Of a DNA stretch of 9,906 nucleotides, positions 1 to 6,383 are shown in pieces; the stretch's first letter is position 1, and each line of letters opens with the position of its first letter. The stretch is from Bacillota bacterium (GTDB lineage: Bacteria; Bacillota_A; Clostridia; Clostridiales; Clostridiaceae). The stretch is taken from the NCBI GenBank assembly GCA_021780795.1, contig JAJXYA010000386.1, forward strand, positions 1 through 9,906. The letters run 5' to 3'. The notes beneath the pieces were generated by a model, which saw only the letters and a list, made by a program, of their open reading frames with translations, had not been told where the DNA came from and did not search any database. The translations under genes were made by a program, and so were the position numbers.

Positions 1-264
1 ATAAGTGAGGGAAAAAAGGCGGATGTGGTAGTTGTAGACCCACCGAGAAAGGGTTGTGAAAAGTCTCTTTTAGAGGCAATTGCGAAAATGAGCCCACAAA
101 GGATAGTGTATGTTTCTTGTGATCCAGCAACCCTTGCAAGAGATTTAGGGATTTTAGAAGAGCTCAGCTATAGGACTGTTGAGGTTCAGCCGGTGGATAT
201 GTTCCCGATGACTGGACATGTTGAGGTCGTAACTTTGCTTACAAGGAGAGAAACGACGAAGTAA
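1..264 (+). CDS. rlmD: 23S rRNA (uracil-C5)-methyltransferase RlmD/RumA, C-terminal part
   Basis: SAM-dependent methyltransferase of the TrmA/RlmD family, which methylates C5 of a uracil in 23S rRNA in the cytoplasm. The frame is open from base 1, so the N-terminus lies outside the window and only 87 codons are seen. Motif DPPRKGC (residues 13-19 of the visible part) and VSCDP (39-43), with Cys40 as expected catalytic nucleophile, are the diagnostic C-terminal motifs, followed by the usual MFP-x-T-x-HVE ending. The protein stops soon after, at [10 protein letters not shown], whereas a second rlmD-type tail with a long extension lies at 6583-7023. GC is visibly higher than in the DNA that follows. 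The family call is firm; RlmD versus another TrmA-family paralogue is less certain. The last ~15 codons may come from an integrated element rather than from the original host gene. Confidence 0.9.
   Translation: MSEGKKADVVVVDPPRKGCEKSLLEAIAKMSPQRIVYVSCDPATLARDLGILEELSYRTVEVQPVDMFPMTGHVEVVTLLTRRETTK
216..221 (+). other. Candidate attachment-site core (left), ACATGT in rlmD
   Basis: ACATGT spans the last base of a Gly codon and the His-Val codons of the rlmD end (GGA CAT GTT). The same hexamer, in the same frame and coding for the same His-Val, recurs at 6603-6608 (ACA CAT GTG) at the start of the displaced rlmD tail. The flanking bases differ. A short shared core between dissimilar flanks is what a serine recombinase leaves at attL and attR, but the hexamer could equally reflect homology between two rlmD genes. 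No recombinase gene is visible. Confidence 0.35.
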
Positions 265-321
265 GGAATTAGTACGACCCATGCAAGGCATGCCCAAGAA
301 GGCGAGTGAAGCGAAGGCTGA

Positions 322-552
322 TTGGCAGCAGGCTACTGCGGAGACCGAATTAAGCAGAAGAAATTGGGAGTATACGAATTAAGAATAAAATTAGGATCAG
401 ATGCATCAAGAATATTTTATTTCACGTATCATAGAGATACTTTTGTATTGCTGAATGGATTTCTTAAAAAGACAGATAAAACGCCAAGGCTAGAACTTGA
501 AAAAGCAAAAAGATATAAAGAAGATTATGAAAAGAGGTGTGAAGATGAGTAA
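322..552 (+). pseudogene. higB: HigB/RelE-like toxin, N-terminally truncated
   Basis: The fragment matches the C-terminal half of the Gp49/HigB-type toxin family, ribosome-associated mRNA interferases of type II toxin-antitoxin pairs. Diagnostic stretches are GVYELRIKLGSD, SRIFYF, LLNGFLKKTDKTP and a basic C-terminal helix (LEKAKRYKEDYEKR). About 66 residues are toxin-like, against roughly 105-115 in full members, so the N-terminal helices are missing. The longest frame opens with TTG at 322 and has no good ribosome binding site; the frame upstream carries stops at 307 and 319. The upstream 265-345 stretch is GC-richer and holds a different-frame ORF (281-382, 33 codons) that I do not recognise. 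The 3' end overlaps the antitoxin ATG at 545 by 8 bases, the toxin-first order normal for HigBA. Probably inactive as a toxin. Confidence 0.7.
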
Positions 553-753
553 AGCAAGTGTTGATTTCTGAGGTAATAAGAGCAAGAAGAGAATTAAATT
601 TAACACAACAAGAATTAGCTTCTAGAATGGGAACTCAAAAATCAAATATCAAATATTAGCAGGCTTGAAAGTGGAAACTATAATCCTTCTTTAGATTTTT
701 TAAGTAAGCTTGCAAAAGGACTAGGAAAAGAAATTCATATTGAACTAAGATAA
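545..753 (+). pseudogene. higA: HigA/XRE-type antitoxin, doubly frameshifted
   Basis: Across three frames the sequence reads as one small Cro/CI (XRE) helix-turn-helix antitoxin. It starts MSKAS at ATG 545, then hits TGA after 8 codons. The +1 frame from 561 gives EVIRARRELNLTQQELA and SRMGTQKSNI, the HTH core, then TAG at 657. The third frame from 649 gives SRLESGNYNPSLDF and LSKLAKGLGKEIHIELR, ending at 751-753. The first break is explained by one extra base near 560. The second is explained by an exact 7-bp tandem duplication, TCAAATA at 642-648 and 649-655; removing one copy restores the canonical QKSNISRLESG. With both repairs the protein would be about 66 residues. It partners the truncated toxin just upstream. 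Sequencing error is possible but two independent lesions beside a truncated toxin favour real decay. Confidence 0.75.
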
Positions 754-767
754 TATTATATAATTTT

Positions 768-808
768 ACACGAAGTGCAGAGATAGAAAGATGCACTTCG
801 TGTTTTTT
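768..808 (+). terminator. Rho-independent terminator after higBA remnant
   Basis: A perfect 12-bp stem, ACACGAAGTGCA (768-779) with TGCACTTCGTGT (792-803), closes a 12-nt loop and runs into six Ts (803-808). It lies 14 bases after the antitoxin stop, where the toxin-antitoxin transcript would end. Confidence 0.85.
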
Positions 809-821
809 GCCAGGTGAAAAA

Positions 822-956
822 ATGTTAACAATATTTTTTATATTTTCCTGTTTATTTTCCTTTGGAGTTTACATGATAGCAGCAGACAGATTAAAGTTTC
901 CTAGTTTTAAGGCTTCAAAGGTAATATTAAGTTTTAGCAGGACTCGGAAAAAATAA
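822..956 (+). CDS. Small hydrophobic peptide, possible truncated membrane protein
   Basis: A 44-codon ORF with a weak AGGTG site at 812-816. Residues 1-21 form a hydrophobic membrane helix or signal anchor (LTIFFIFSCLFSFGVY), followed by AADRLKFPSFKASK and a basic end (SRTRKK). The stop sits in a run of As (GGAAAAAATAAG), a place where a frameshift could have shortened a longer gene. The N-terminus reminds me of small membrane proteins in conjugative elements of Clostridia, but this is memory of pattern only and I assign no function. It follows the higBA terminator directly, so it would need its own promoter; none is clear. Confidence 0.35.
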   Translation: MLTIFFIFSCLFSFGVYMIAADRLKFPSFKASKVILSFSRTRKK

Positions 957-1223
957 GCGAATTTGGTTATCATTCCATTCAAGTAACAAGGAGCATATTT
1001 GCATATTGAGTATGTTTTATAATTCTATATATATTTTTATTTGGTTTTAAGTTGGATTTTGCAAGATTAAGGAATGTTGTTAAGTTACTAAAAGTGTTAT
1101 TATTGTCGATGAAAATTTACCAATAGGAGTAATTACAAATACAGCAGTTATTCCATTATTGCGTTAAAATCCTATTTTCTAGGGTGCTTCATTTGTAACA
1201 CTATAAAGTTTCTAGAAATGAAA
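957..1223. other. Non-coding or decayed stretch, one possible DUF2000 scrap
   Basis: No intact gene is visible. In the frame 1084-1167 the translation runs VTKSVIIVDENLPIGVITNT then AVIPLLR and a stop. The VIIVDENLPIGVITNTA part resembles the start of DUF2000-family proteins (typically IVIDxxLPxGxIxNTAA). It has no start codon or ribosome binding site and the frame is closed just upstream, so at best it is a remnant of about 22 codons. The rest of the stretch is AT-rich with scattered stops on both strands. Confidence 0.35.
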
Positions 1224-1580
1224 TTATGGCTGAGCAACCTCTTCTGGTCTCTCTTGTTGAGCCCAATGTCCACAATCATCAAGAAATATAGTTTTACGGA
1301 TATTTGGAACAAGATTCATCATTTCAGAAATTATTTGATGCATTCCTGGAATACTTAACCCAACATCACGTCTTCCTACTATAAATAGGGCAGGAATTGT
1401 TACTTTCAATCCATTGAAACAACTTAATAGTTCTCTATTTCTATCCAAATTACGGTAATAATTTAATCCACCACGAAAACCTGTTTTAACTAATGCTTCC
1501 GTATAAACATCTAAGTCCTTTTCTTCAAGCCAAGATGTTGTTTTAGGTGTTGGTAATACTGAAAGTAGCCCTTTCTCTAT
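1224..1580 (-). pseudogene. Alpha/beta-hydrolase (epoxide-hydrolase-like), C-terminal fragment
   Basis: On the minus strand an open frame runs from just after a TGA at 1581-1583 down to 1224. It encodes the C-terminal ~118 residues of an alpha/beta hydrolase: a cap part (WLEEKDLDVYTEALVKTGF, then RGGLNYYRNLDRN), the strand PALFIVGRRDVG carrying the expected acid Asp, and FLDDCGHWAQQERPEEV with the catalytic His. Full enzymes are near 290 residues, so the nucleophile domain is lost. No in-frame ATG, GTG or TTG precedes the TTG at 1448, so no start fits. The C-terminus is also cut short: after PEEV the frame stops at AQP, while the +1 frame continues with plausible helix residues. It is a dead gene. 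The hydrolase family call is sound; the substrate is unknown. Confidence 0.75.
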
Positions 1581-1632
1581 TCATTCTATTTGTAATTAAA
1601 TAGCATAATCGGTTGTTTATAAACGCTTGTTG

Positions 1633-1734
1633 TTAAAGTGATTTGTTCATGATACAATCTCCAAAGGCAGTAACCTTTGCTATTGTTGCTGAAACCTCTC
1701 TTTGAAATTCCTTCACATGCGTACGAATATCCAT
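1633..1734 (-). CDS. Small unrecognised ORF (33 codons), probably a gene start remnant
   Basis: Minus-strand ORF starting at ATG 1734 with an AAAGGA ribosome binding site about 7 bases upstream. It reads MDIRTHVKEFQREVSATIA then KVTAFGDCIMNKSL, mostly amphipathic helix. I do not recognise it. The good binding site and a credible N-terminal helix suggest the front end of a real gene whose body was deleted. It lies upstream of the hydrolase fragment on the same strand, but in a different frame, and the two do not read as one protein. Low confidence that it is translated into anything useful. Confidence 0.25.
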   Translation of the reverse strand: MDIRTHVKEFQREVSATIAKVTAFGDCIMNKSL

Positions 1735-1757
1735 CAATTTGTCCTTTATATTAAAGA

Positions 1758-1801
1758 GTTACGAGATCTTATTGTAACCGTCAAAATTTAACGCCTATAA
1801 T
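1758..1801. promoter_or_regulatory. Dyad GTTAC-N11-GTAAC with possible divergent promoters
   Basis: GTTAC (1758-1762) and GTAAC (1774-1778) form an inverted repeat with centres 16 bases apart. On the plus strand TTGTAA (1772-1777) and TATAAT (1796-1801) give a -35/-10 pair with an 18-bp spacer. On the minus strand a TTGACG (-35-like) abuts the dyad and points towards the small ORF at 1734, but its -10 is poor. This could be an operator for the decayed minus-strand genes. The evidence is weak. Confidence 0.3.
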
Positions 1802-1968
1802 CTATGAAAATATTATAATAAAATTTGCAGGATAAAATAGAAATTGGAAGCTGGAATTTAGGTGCTAAAGTTCTGGGGCTTAGTTAATAAGATTGATGAA
1901 CATCCTATTCAAATGTTATTATTAGGAATATAACAAAAAATATTAAATGTAGATTAGTTATAAAAACT
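1802..1968. other. AT-rich intergenic stretch, no gene seen
   Basis: Between the dyad region and the regulator promoter I see only short broken frames, for example IEIGSWNLGAKVLGLS and NKIDEHPIQMLLLGI in different frames. They may be scraps of one decayed gene, but I cannot name it. Confidence 0.3.
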
Positions 1969-1999
1969 TTGAAAGATTATTTTTGTATTTAATTAATAT
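1969..1999 (+). promoter_or_regulatory. Candidate promoter for the response regulator
   Basis: TTGAAA (1969-1974) and TAATAT (1994-1999) are separated by 19 bases, slightly long; TTAATA one base earlier gives 18. The region is about 25-55 bases upstream of the regulator start. In such AT-rich DNA chance matches are common. Confidence 0.3.
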
Positions 2000-2023
2000 A
2001 TGATAGCAATTTAGGGAGGATTG

Positions 2024-2713
2024 ATGAAAATGCAATATAATATATTGATTGTAGAAGATGAATCAGATATAAATGAATTGCTGGTTAAGATATTAGAAGA
2101 AGCACAATACAAGACTGTACAAGCTTTTTCTGGTACAGAAGCAAAATTATTATTAGAGAAAAAAATTCCAGACCTTATTTTACTTGATCTTATGCTTCCT
2201 GGAATATCAGGAGAGGAATTATTGTATGATATTAGAGAAAATAAACATTCTAACGTTCCTGTTCTGGTACTATCAGCAAAAAATTCTTTAGGTGATAAAG
2301 TATCACTTCTGAAGGATGGTGCAGATGATTACATAACTAAGCCTTTTGAACCAGAAGAAGTGATTGCAAGAGTTCAATCAGCCTTAAGACGTTTAGGGAA
2401 AGAAGATAATTGTAAAAAAATTCTAACATATAAAGATTTACAGCTTAATCCTCAAGGAAGAATAGTAAAATTTGATGGAACAGAAATAGAATTAACTGCT
2501 CATGAGTACGATATTCTATATCTTTTAATCAAAAATCCAGAGAAAGTGTATTCCAGAGAAAGTTTGTATGAATTGGTGTGGCATGGTGGATATTACGGTG
2601 AAAATAATACTGTAAATGTCCATGTTAGCAATTTAAGAAAAAAATTGAAGGAAGCAGGTTCCAAAGAAGATTATATTCAGACCGTATATGGTATTGGATT
2701 TAAACTTCAATAA
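2024..2713 (+). CDS. OmpR/PhoB-family response regulator
   Basis: Two-component DNA-binding regulator of 229 residues. The receiver domain (about 5-120) has the acidic pair D12/E13 within ILIVEDE, the phospho-acceptor D55 in LILLDLMLPG, the switch S84 and K106 in ITKPF. The C-terminal winged helix (about 130-229) has ELTAHEYDIL, the NTVNVHVSNLRKKL recognition helix and the VYGIGFKL ending. The AGGGAGGA site at 2013-2020 is 4 bases from ATG 2024 and 10 from ATG 2030; either can serve, while TTG 2021 is too close. Its cognate kinase is probably the one encoded at 4566, three genes downstream. The 11-bp direct repeats right after its stop have the geometry bound by this family, so it most likely controls the downstream ABC transporter in response to a membrane-active peptide. 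The domain assignment is certain; the inducer is inferred. Confidence 0.96.
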   Translation: MKMQYNILIVEDESDINELLVKILEEAQYKTVQAFSGTEAKLLLEKKIPDLILLDLMLPGISGEELLYDIRENKHSNVPVLVLSAKNSLGDKVSLLKDGADDYITKPFEPEEVIARVQSALRRLGKEDNCKKILTYKDLQLNPQGRIVKFDGTEIELTAHEYDILYLLIKNPEKVYSRESLYELVWHGGYYGENNTVNVHVSNLRKKLKEAGSKEDYIQTVYGIGFKLQ

Positions 2714-2745
2714 AGAACTTTATGACTTCTTTAAAAGTTCTTTAT
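2710..2745 (+). repeat. Perfect 12-bp inverted repeat overlapping regulator stop and operator
   Basis: ATAAAGAACTTT (2710-2721) is the exact reverse complement of AAAGTTCTTTAT (2734-2745), with a 12-base loop. The left arm includes the stop codon of the regulator gene and the right arm overlaps the third operator repeat. No T-run follows, so it is a poor terminator; it could act as a weak attenuator between regulator and transporter, or arise as a by-product of the operator repeats. Confidence 0.6.
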
Positions 2746-2761
2746 GACTTATTTAAGATTG
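2718..2761 (+). promoter_or_regulatory. Tandem 11-bp direct repeats, likely OmpR/PhoB-type operator
   Basis: Four consecutive 11-bp units are visible: CTTTATGACTT (2718), CTTTAAAAGTT (2729), CTTTATGACTT (2740) and ATTTAAGATTG (2751). Units 1 and 3 are identical and 22 bp apart, two helical turns. Head-to-tail 11-bp half-sites are the known binding geometry of PhoB/OmpR-family winged-helix regulators, and one is encoded immediately upstream. The third unit overlaps a -35-like element, consistent with activation of the transporter genes. Confidence 0.7.
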
Positions 2762-2773
2762 AAATGTTAAAAT
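2744..2773 (+). promoter_or_regulatory. Candidate promoter of the ABC transporter-kinase operon
   Basis: ATGACT (2744-2749, four of six -35 consensus bases) lies 18 bases before TAAAAT (2768-2773, five of six -10 bases). The weak -35 sits inside the third operator unit, the usual design of an activator-dependent promoter. The leader to ATG 2833 would be about 50 bases. Confidence 0.5.
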
Positions 2774-2832
2774 ATGTTTGTGAATAAAGAAATCTAAAAG
2801 TTGATAAATGTATTTTTATATGGAGGTAGAAA

Positions 2833-3759
2833 ATGAATGATTATGTCATAGAGACTAAACAAGCTACAAAGGCATACGGCTCGCTCCTTGCATTAGATAA
2901 TGTAAATATTCATGTGAAAAGAGGAAGTATTTATGGACTAGTCGGCGATAATGGAGCAGGAAAAAGTACACTTTTAAAATTGCTAGCAGGACATAGTTAT
3001 GTAACAAAAGGAGAAATACAGCTTTTTGGGAAACATGAAGAAAAAGAGTTGGAAAGTTCCCGAAAAAAAATAGGCTTCATGGTTGAACATACTGGCTTTT
3101 TCGCTGATTTAACTATAGAACAGACATTAAAGTATTATTGTATTCAAAAGGGTATCCCTGATAGGAAAAAAATTGGTGAGATGATAAAACTAACAGGTAT
3201 TGAAGAAAAGCGAAACAGCAAATGCAAAAATCTTTCACTGGGGCAAAAACAGAGATTAGGTCTTGCCATTGCCATGCTTGGACAACCACAGGTTTTAGTT
3301 TTGGATGAACCTATCAACGGATTAGACCCTAGCGGCATTATTGAACTCCGCAATTTGCTACACCATTTAAATGAGGAAAAGAAGATTACCATTTTACTCT
3401 CAAGCCACATATTATCTGAACTTGAACAAATTGCTACAGCATATGGCTTTTTAAGCAAAGGAAATTTGATTGAGGAAATCTCGGCACATGAATTACATGA
3501 GAAATGTTCAGATTGTATTGAAATTAAAGTATCAGATGTAGAAAAGTATTCGGTTATTTTGGAAAGGAATGTTCCAAAAGAAACGTATAAAGTCCTTCCA
3601 AAGAATACTATTCGTATCCATAAACCGCAGGCACAACCAGAAGTTTATAGCAAATTAGCCTCTGATAACCACATATATATAACAAGCATGAGAACAATTC
3701 AATCTTCTTTGGAAGATTATTATATGGAGTTAAAGAAAAGAGGTGCTGGGAAATGTTAA
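2833..3759 (+). CDS. ABC transporter ATP-binding protein, peptide-antibiotic (BcrA/LanF-like) type
   Basis: Cytoplasmic ATPase subunit of 308 residues that drives the permease encoded next. Walker A GDNGAGKS (38-45), signature LSLGQKQ (134-140), Walker B VLVLDEP (154-160), D-loop GLDP (163-166) and H-loop His192 are all present. Where most ABC ATPases have the Q-loop glutamine there is Glu85 (IGFMVEHTGFF); a glutamate there is characteristic of lantibiotic-immunity LanF and BcrA-type ATPases. Residues ~220-308 form the C-terminal extension typical of this class. GGAGG at 2822-2826 is well spaced from the ATG. The stop overlaps the permease start by 7 bases, implying translational coupling. 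It most likely clears a membrane-active peptide such as a lantibiotic or bacitracin-like compound; the exact substrate cannot be read from sequence. Confidence 0.93.
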   Translation: MNDYVIETKQATKAYGSLLALDNVNIHVKRGSIYGLVGDNGAGKSTLLKLLAGHSYVTKGEIQLFGKHEEKELESSRKKIGFMVEHTGFFADLTIEQTLKYYCIQKGIPDRKKIGEMIKLTGIEEKRNSKCKNLSLGQKQRLGLAIAMLGQPQVLVLDEPINGLDPSGIIELRNLLHHLNEEKKITILLSSHILSELEQIATAYGFLSKGNLIEEISAHELHEKCSDCIEIKVSDVEKYSVILERNVPKETYKVLPKNTIRIHKPQAQPEVYSKLASDNHIYITSMRTIQSSLEDYYMELKKRGAGKC

Positions 3760-4532
3760 ATTATATAAAGAGTGAATTTTATAGAGTATTTCACAGTAAA
3801 GGTATATATTATTTAACTGGAATTTTAGCAATTCTGTCATTTTTGCTGAATGCAGTATTAGCATGGTTTGGAAAAATGGATGGCTCAAGTTTTCCATATG
3901 ATACAACTTCCTTTTCATATTCAAATTTAGTAGCAAGCCCAATGCTTTTTTGTGTTATAGGTACTATTATTGGAATTGTTTTTTATGAGGGAAACAGAAA
4001 AAACGGCAATTTAAAAAATACCATTGCTTCTGGTATTTCAAGAACAAAAATCTTTGCCGGACAATGTATTGTAACCACTGTTTCAGCTATATTTTCTTTG
4101 ATTATAGTTGTGAGTGTTTATATAGTAAGTGCAGTTGTTTTGTTGCAACATACAGGTCCCGTAAATCTGATGGATTTAGTTACAGAAATTCCAGCTGTAT
4201 TTTTTATTTCTGTTGCTGCTTTGATTTTGGGAATTATTTGTATAGAAGCATGTGAAAAAAATTCTATAGGAATTATCATTTGGATTGCAATTTGGTTTAT
4301 TATTCCTAAAATATTTTTTTACTTAGGCCTTCGATTTGATAGAATTCATAGCATTGCCATGTGGATGCCCGATAATTTCTTAGGTACAGATGGAATGACT
4401 GTTAATATGTCAAAGTGCATCACTGCATGGAGTACAACAGAAGGAATGACTAAATGTTTCATTTCTGGTATAGTTGGAACCATTGTTTTTTTCATGTCTG
4501 GTATTGTATTATTAAAAAAAAGAGAATTGTAA
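3753..4532 (+). CDS. ABC-2-like permease, peptide immunity/export (BcrB/LanE-like) type
   Basis: Membrane subunit of 259 residues paired with the preceding ATPase. Six hydrophobic segments fit transmembrane helices at about 18-39, 60-78, 105-131, 147-165, 171-193 and 236-254. A charged cytoplasmic loop, FYEGNRKNGNLKNTIASGIS with SRTKIFAGQ after it (77-104), sits between helices 2 and 3; a loop of this kind (E-x(n)-G-x(n)-N/R-T-x-G-x-SR) is the coupling region conserved in ABC-2 permeases that contact the ATPase. The N-terminus (MLNYIKSEFYRVFHSKG) is the usual short amphipathic lead-in. AGGTG at 3741-3745 serves the ATG, which overlaps the ATPase stop. LanFEG systems have two permeases, but only one is present here, as in BcrAB-like transporters working as a homodimer. 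Confidence 0.88.
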   Translation: MLNYIKSEFYRVFHSKGIYYLTGILAILSFLLNAVLAWFGKMDGSSFPYDTTSFSYSNLVASPMLFCVIGTIIGIVFYEGNRKNGNLKNTIASGISRTKIFAGQCIVTTVSAIFSLIIVVSVYIVSAVVLLQHTGPVNLMDLVTEIPAVFFISVAALILGIICIEACEKNSIGIIIWIAIWFIIPKIFFYLGLRFDRIHSIAMWMPDNFLGTDGMTVNMSKCITAWSTTEGMTKCFISGIVGTIVFFMSGIVLLKKREL

Positions 4533-4565
4533 ATTAGATGTATTATTTTGAATAGGAGGTTAAAA

Positions 4566-5510
4566 ATGCTGTATATTATTTTATCTATCATAGGAGGTTA
4601 TTTTGCATTTCGATACCTTTCTATTCTATATGCATTTGGTGAGATAACAAAAGAATTGCAGGAAATACAAAAGGACCTTACCCAAAACCAAAGTCTGCAT
4701 TTACCAATACCCAATCGTAATTTAGAAAAAGTGTTGTGTACTTTAAATAATACTTTAGAGGAAATCAGAAAAGAACGGCAGAAATATGAAAAAAGAGAAA
4801 AAGAGTTTAGAAGGCAAATTGAAAATATCAGTCATGATTTACGTACTCCGCTAACTGTAATCCTAGGTTATTTAAAATTTATGAAAAAAGCAGATAAAGA
4901 ACCTGAAATGGATAAAAATCTAAGTGAAGCATTAGAAATTATTGAGCGTAAAGCAGAAATTATGAAAATATTAGTAACCCAGTTTTATGATTTTTCCCGT
5001 TTAAATGCAGGAGATTATAGTCTTACGCTTAATAATGTAGATATTTCTAGAACTTTGAGGGAATCGCTTACTGGTAACTATCAAGTGCTGGATCAATCGA
5101 ATTTAGCTATAGAGGTTGATATACCAGAACACCCGATATGGGTAATCGGGGACGATTCTGCACTAGAAAGAATTTTTTTTAACTTATTCCAAAATGCTGG
5201 CAGATATGCTGAAAGTTTCTTAACAATTTCAATTAAAGAAGATATGGAAAATGTATCGATTTCATTCATCAACGATACAAATATGCTTTCTGAAGAGGAT
5301 ATACCACATTTGTTTGATAGATTTTATATGCAGGATAGTTCACGAAATCAAGGTGGTACAGGCTTAGGATTGACAGTTGCAAAATCACTTGCAGAAGAAA
5401 TGGAAGGAATATTGGATGTTACCATTGTTAATAAAGAAGCGCTAAACTCTAAAAAGGATAAATTAACTATATGCTTTGATTTGTGCATGAAAGCAAGGAG
5501 ATATACATAA
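4566..5510 (+). CDS. Sensor histidine kinase of the peptide-sensing module
   Basis: Kinase of 314 residues, likely partner of the regulator at 2024. Residues 1-25 are hydrophobic and end in the membrane, with no extracellular domain; a long helix/coiled coil (about 26-85, rich in Glu and Lys) leads to the H-box ISHDLRTPLT with phospho-acceptor His90. The ATPase domain has the N-box NLFQNAGRY (Asn210) and G2 box GGTGLGL (263-269), with DRFY at 251-254. The usual DxGxG G1 box is replaced by FINDTNMLSEEDI (234-246), as occurs in a subset of short Firmicute kinases. AGGAGG at 4554-4559 is 6 bases from ATG 4566, preferred to TTG 4548, which lies upstream of that site. With almost no external domain it probably senses the peptide in the membrane or through the transporter. 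Confidence 0.93.
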   Translation: MLYIILSIIGGYFAFRYLSILYAFGEITKELQEIQKDLTQNQSLHLPIPNRNLEKVLCTLNNTLEEIRKERQKYEKREKEFRRQIENISHDLRTPLTVILGYLKFMKKADKEPEMDKNLSEALEIIERKAEIMKILVTQFYDFSRLNAGDYSLTLNNVDISRTLRESLTGNYQVLDQSNLAIEVDIPEHPIWVIGDDSALERIFFNLFQNAGRYAESFLTISIKEDMENVSISFINDTNMLSEEDIPHLFDRFYMQDSSRNQGGTGLGLTVAKSLAEEMEGILDVTIVNKEALNSKKDKLTICFDLCMKARRYT

Positions 5511-5643
5511 ATGTTTCAGTTATCTAGATAAAAGGTTATTAACAAAGTGGAGATAATATCAAAAGCATAAGGGTTAAAGAAATCAATATAAGTACTTACT
5601 AAATTAATTCTATTATACTGCTATCTTTAAAAACATTACTATC

Positions 5644-5707
5644 AGGAGGAAAACATATAATGCAATGTAGTCTTAGGCAATCAGTTTGCAACAGATATGG
5701 AGGTTAA
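5644..5707 (+). other. Strong RBS and ATG leading into a 15-codon dead-end peptide
   Basis: AGGAGGA (5644-5650) with ATG 5660 is a textbook translation start, but the frame encodes only MQCSLRQSVCNRYGG before TAA at 5705. The FtsX-like fragment runs in the neighbouring frame from 5661. The arrangement looks like the start of a lost gene joined to the inside of a permease gene by deletion. A genuine short peptide is possible but unsupported. The rest of the gap from 5511 holds only a 6-codon ORF and AT-rich DNA with no clear terminator. Confidence 0.4.
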
Positions 5708-6383
5708 CGTAAATGATAAAATCCAAATTGGAATAAAAGGAAAGATTTTAAGTTTTAAAGTTATTGGTATAATGAACAAGAATATGCTTAATGATGATAA
5801 TAAAATATATATAAGCTTAAATTGTATGCAAAAGGCTGATTTGTTAAATGATGACAGTAGTAACTTGCAATATTTTATTAAATGTGATTCTAACGATGAA
5901 AAACAAATGATATATAACTTAAGTAAAAGATTAAAACAAGCACAAGTATTTAATTTGACAGATGCACTTAATGAATTAAGTGGATATATTCAAAATTTAG
6001 CATTTGTATTTATATTAATTTGTTGCATAAGTATATTTGCTGCAGTCTGCTTAATGGGTAATATATTTATGATTATAAACTATGAGAGGATTAAAGAATT
6101 TCTTGTGCTGAAAGTAGTTGGTGCTAAAAATAAAGATATAAGGGAAATTACAATTATTGAAGGGATTATAATAGGAGGACTATCTGGAGTTTTAGGTACG
6201 CTAATAAGTGAGATATTAGGCTGTATTATAATGAATAGTATGTTTTATTCAAAATACTATCCAAATATTTTTATAATATGTGGTATGATTTTTATAGCTT
6301 TGATAATAGCAATTATTTCATCTTTAGTTGTTATTGCTAACATGAAAATTGAAAATTACAGTGATATGTTTAGAATGGAATAA
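5661..6383 (+). pseudogene. FtsX/MacB-type ABC permease, N-terminally truncated
   Basis: The open frame starts after a TAA at 5658-5660 and encodes 240 residues. The first part, VVLGNQFATDMEVNVNDKI and then FKVIGIMNKN, is the end of a MacB-like extracytoplasmic domain (V-LG-x-A-x-GD-I-V-GI pattern). Counting from Met at 5697, hydrophobic segments at about 98-126, 152-180 and 190-215 are the three C-terminal helices of the FtsX domain, with the ERIKEFLVLKVVGAKNKDI cytoplasmic loop between the first two, its diagnostic part. The first helix and the front of the external domain are missing, and there is no ATPase partner, so it cannot be a working permease as it stands. Met 5697 lacks a good ribosome binding site (GGAGG lies after it). 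Same-strand position after the kinase hints at an old second transporter of the locus, but this is inference. Confidence 0.75.

Noticed and set aside
281..382. 33-codon ORF MPKKASEAKADWQQATAE upstream of the toxin fragment
   Set aside because: AAGGA is about 13 bases from the ATG, the product matches nothing I know, and it overlaps the better-supported toxin frame. Noted under higB only.
3144..3458. 104-codon minus-strand ORF inside the ABC ATPase gene
   Set aside because: It lies wholly under the signature and Walker B region of a clear ATPase, has no family pattern and is explained as an antisense shadow.
4346..4591. 81-codon minus-strand ORF across the permease end and kinase start
   Set aside because: It covers two certain plus-strand genes and their ribosome binding site, and its hydrophobic look mirrors the AT-rich permease codons.
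2833..5510. Lantibiotic biosynthesis locus
   Set aside because: No precursor peptide, dehydratase, cyclase or second permease is present around the transporter, so immunity or resistance alone is the better reading.
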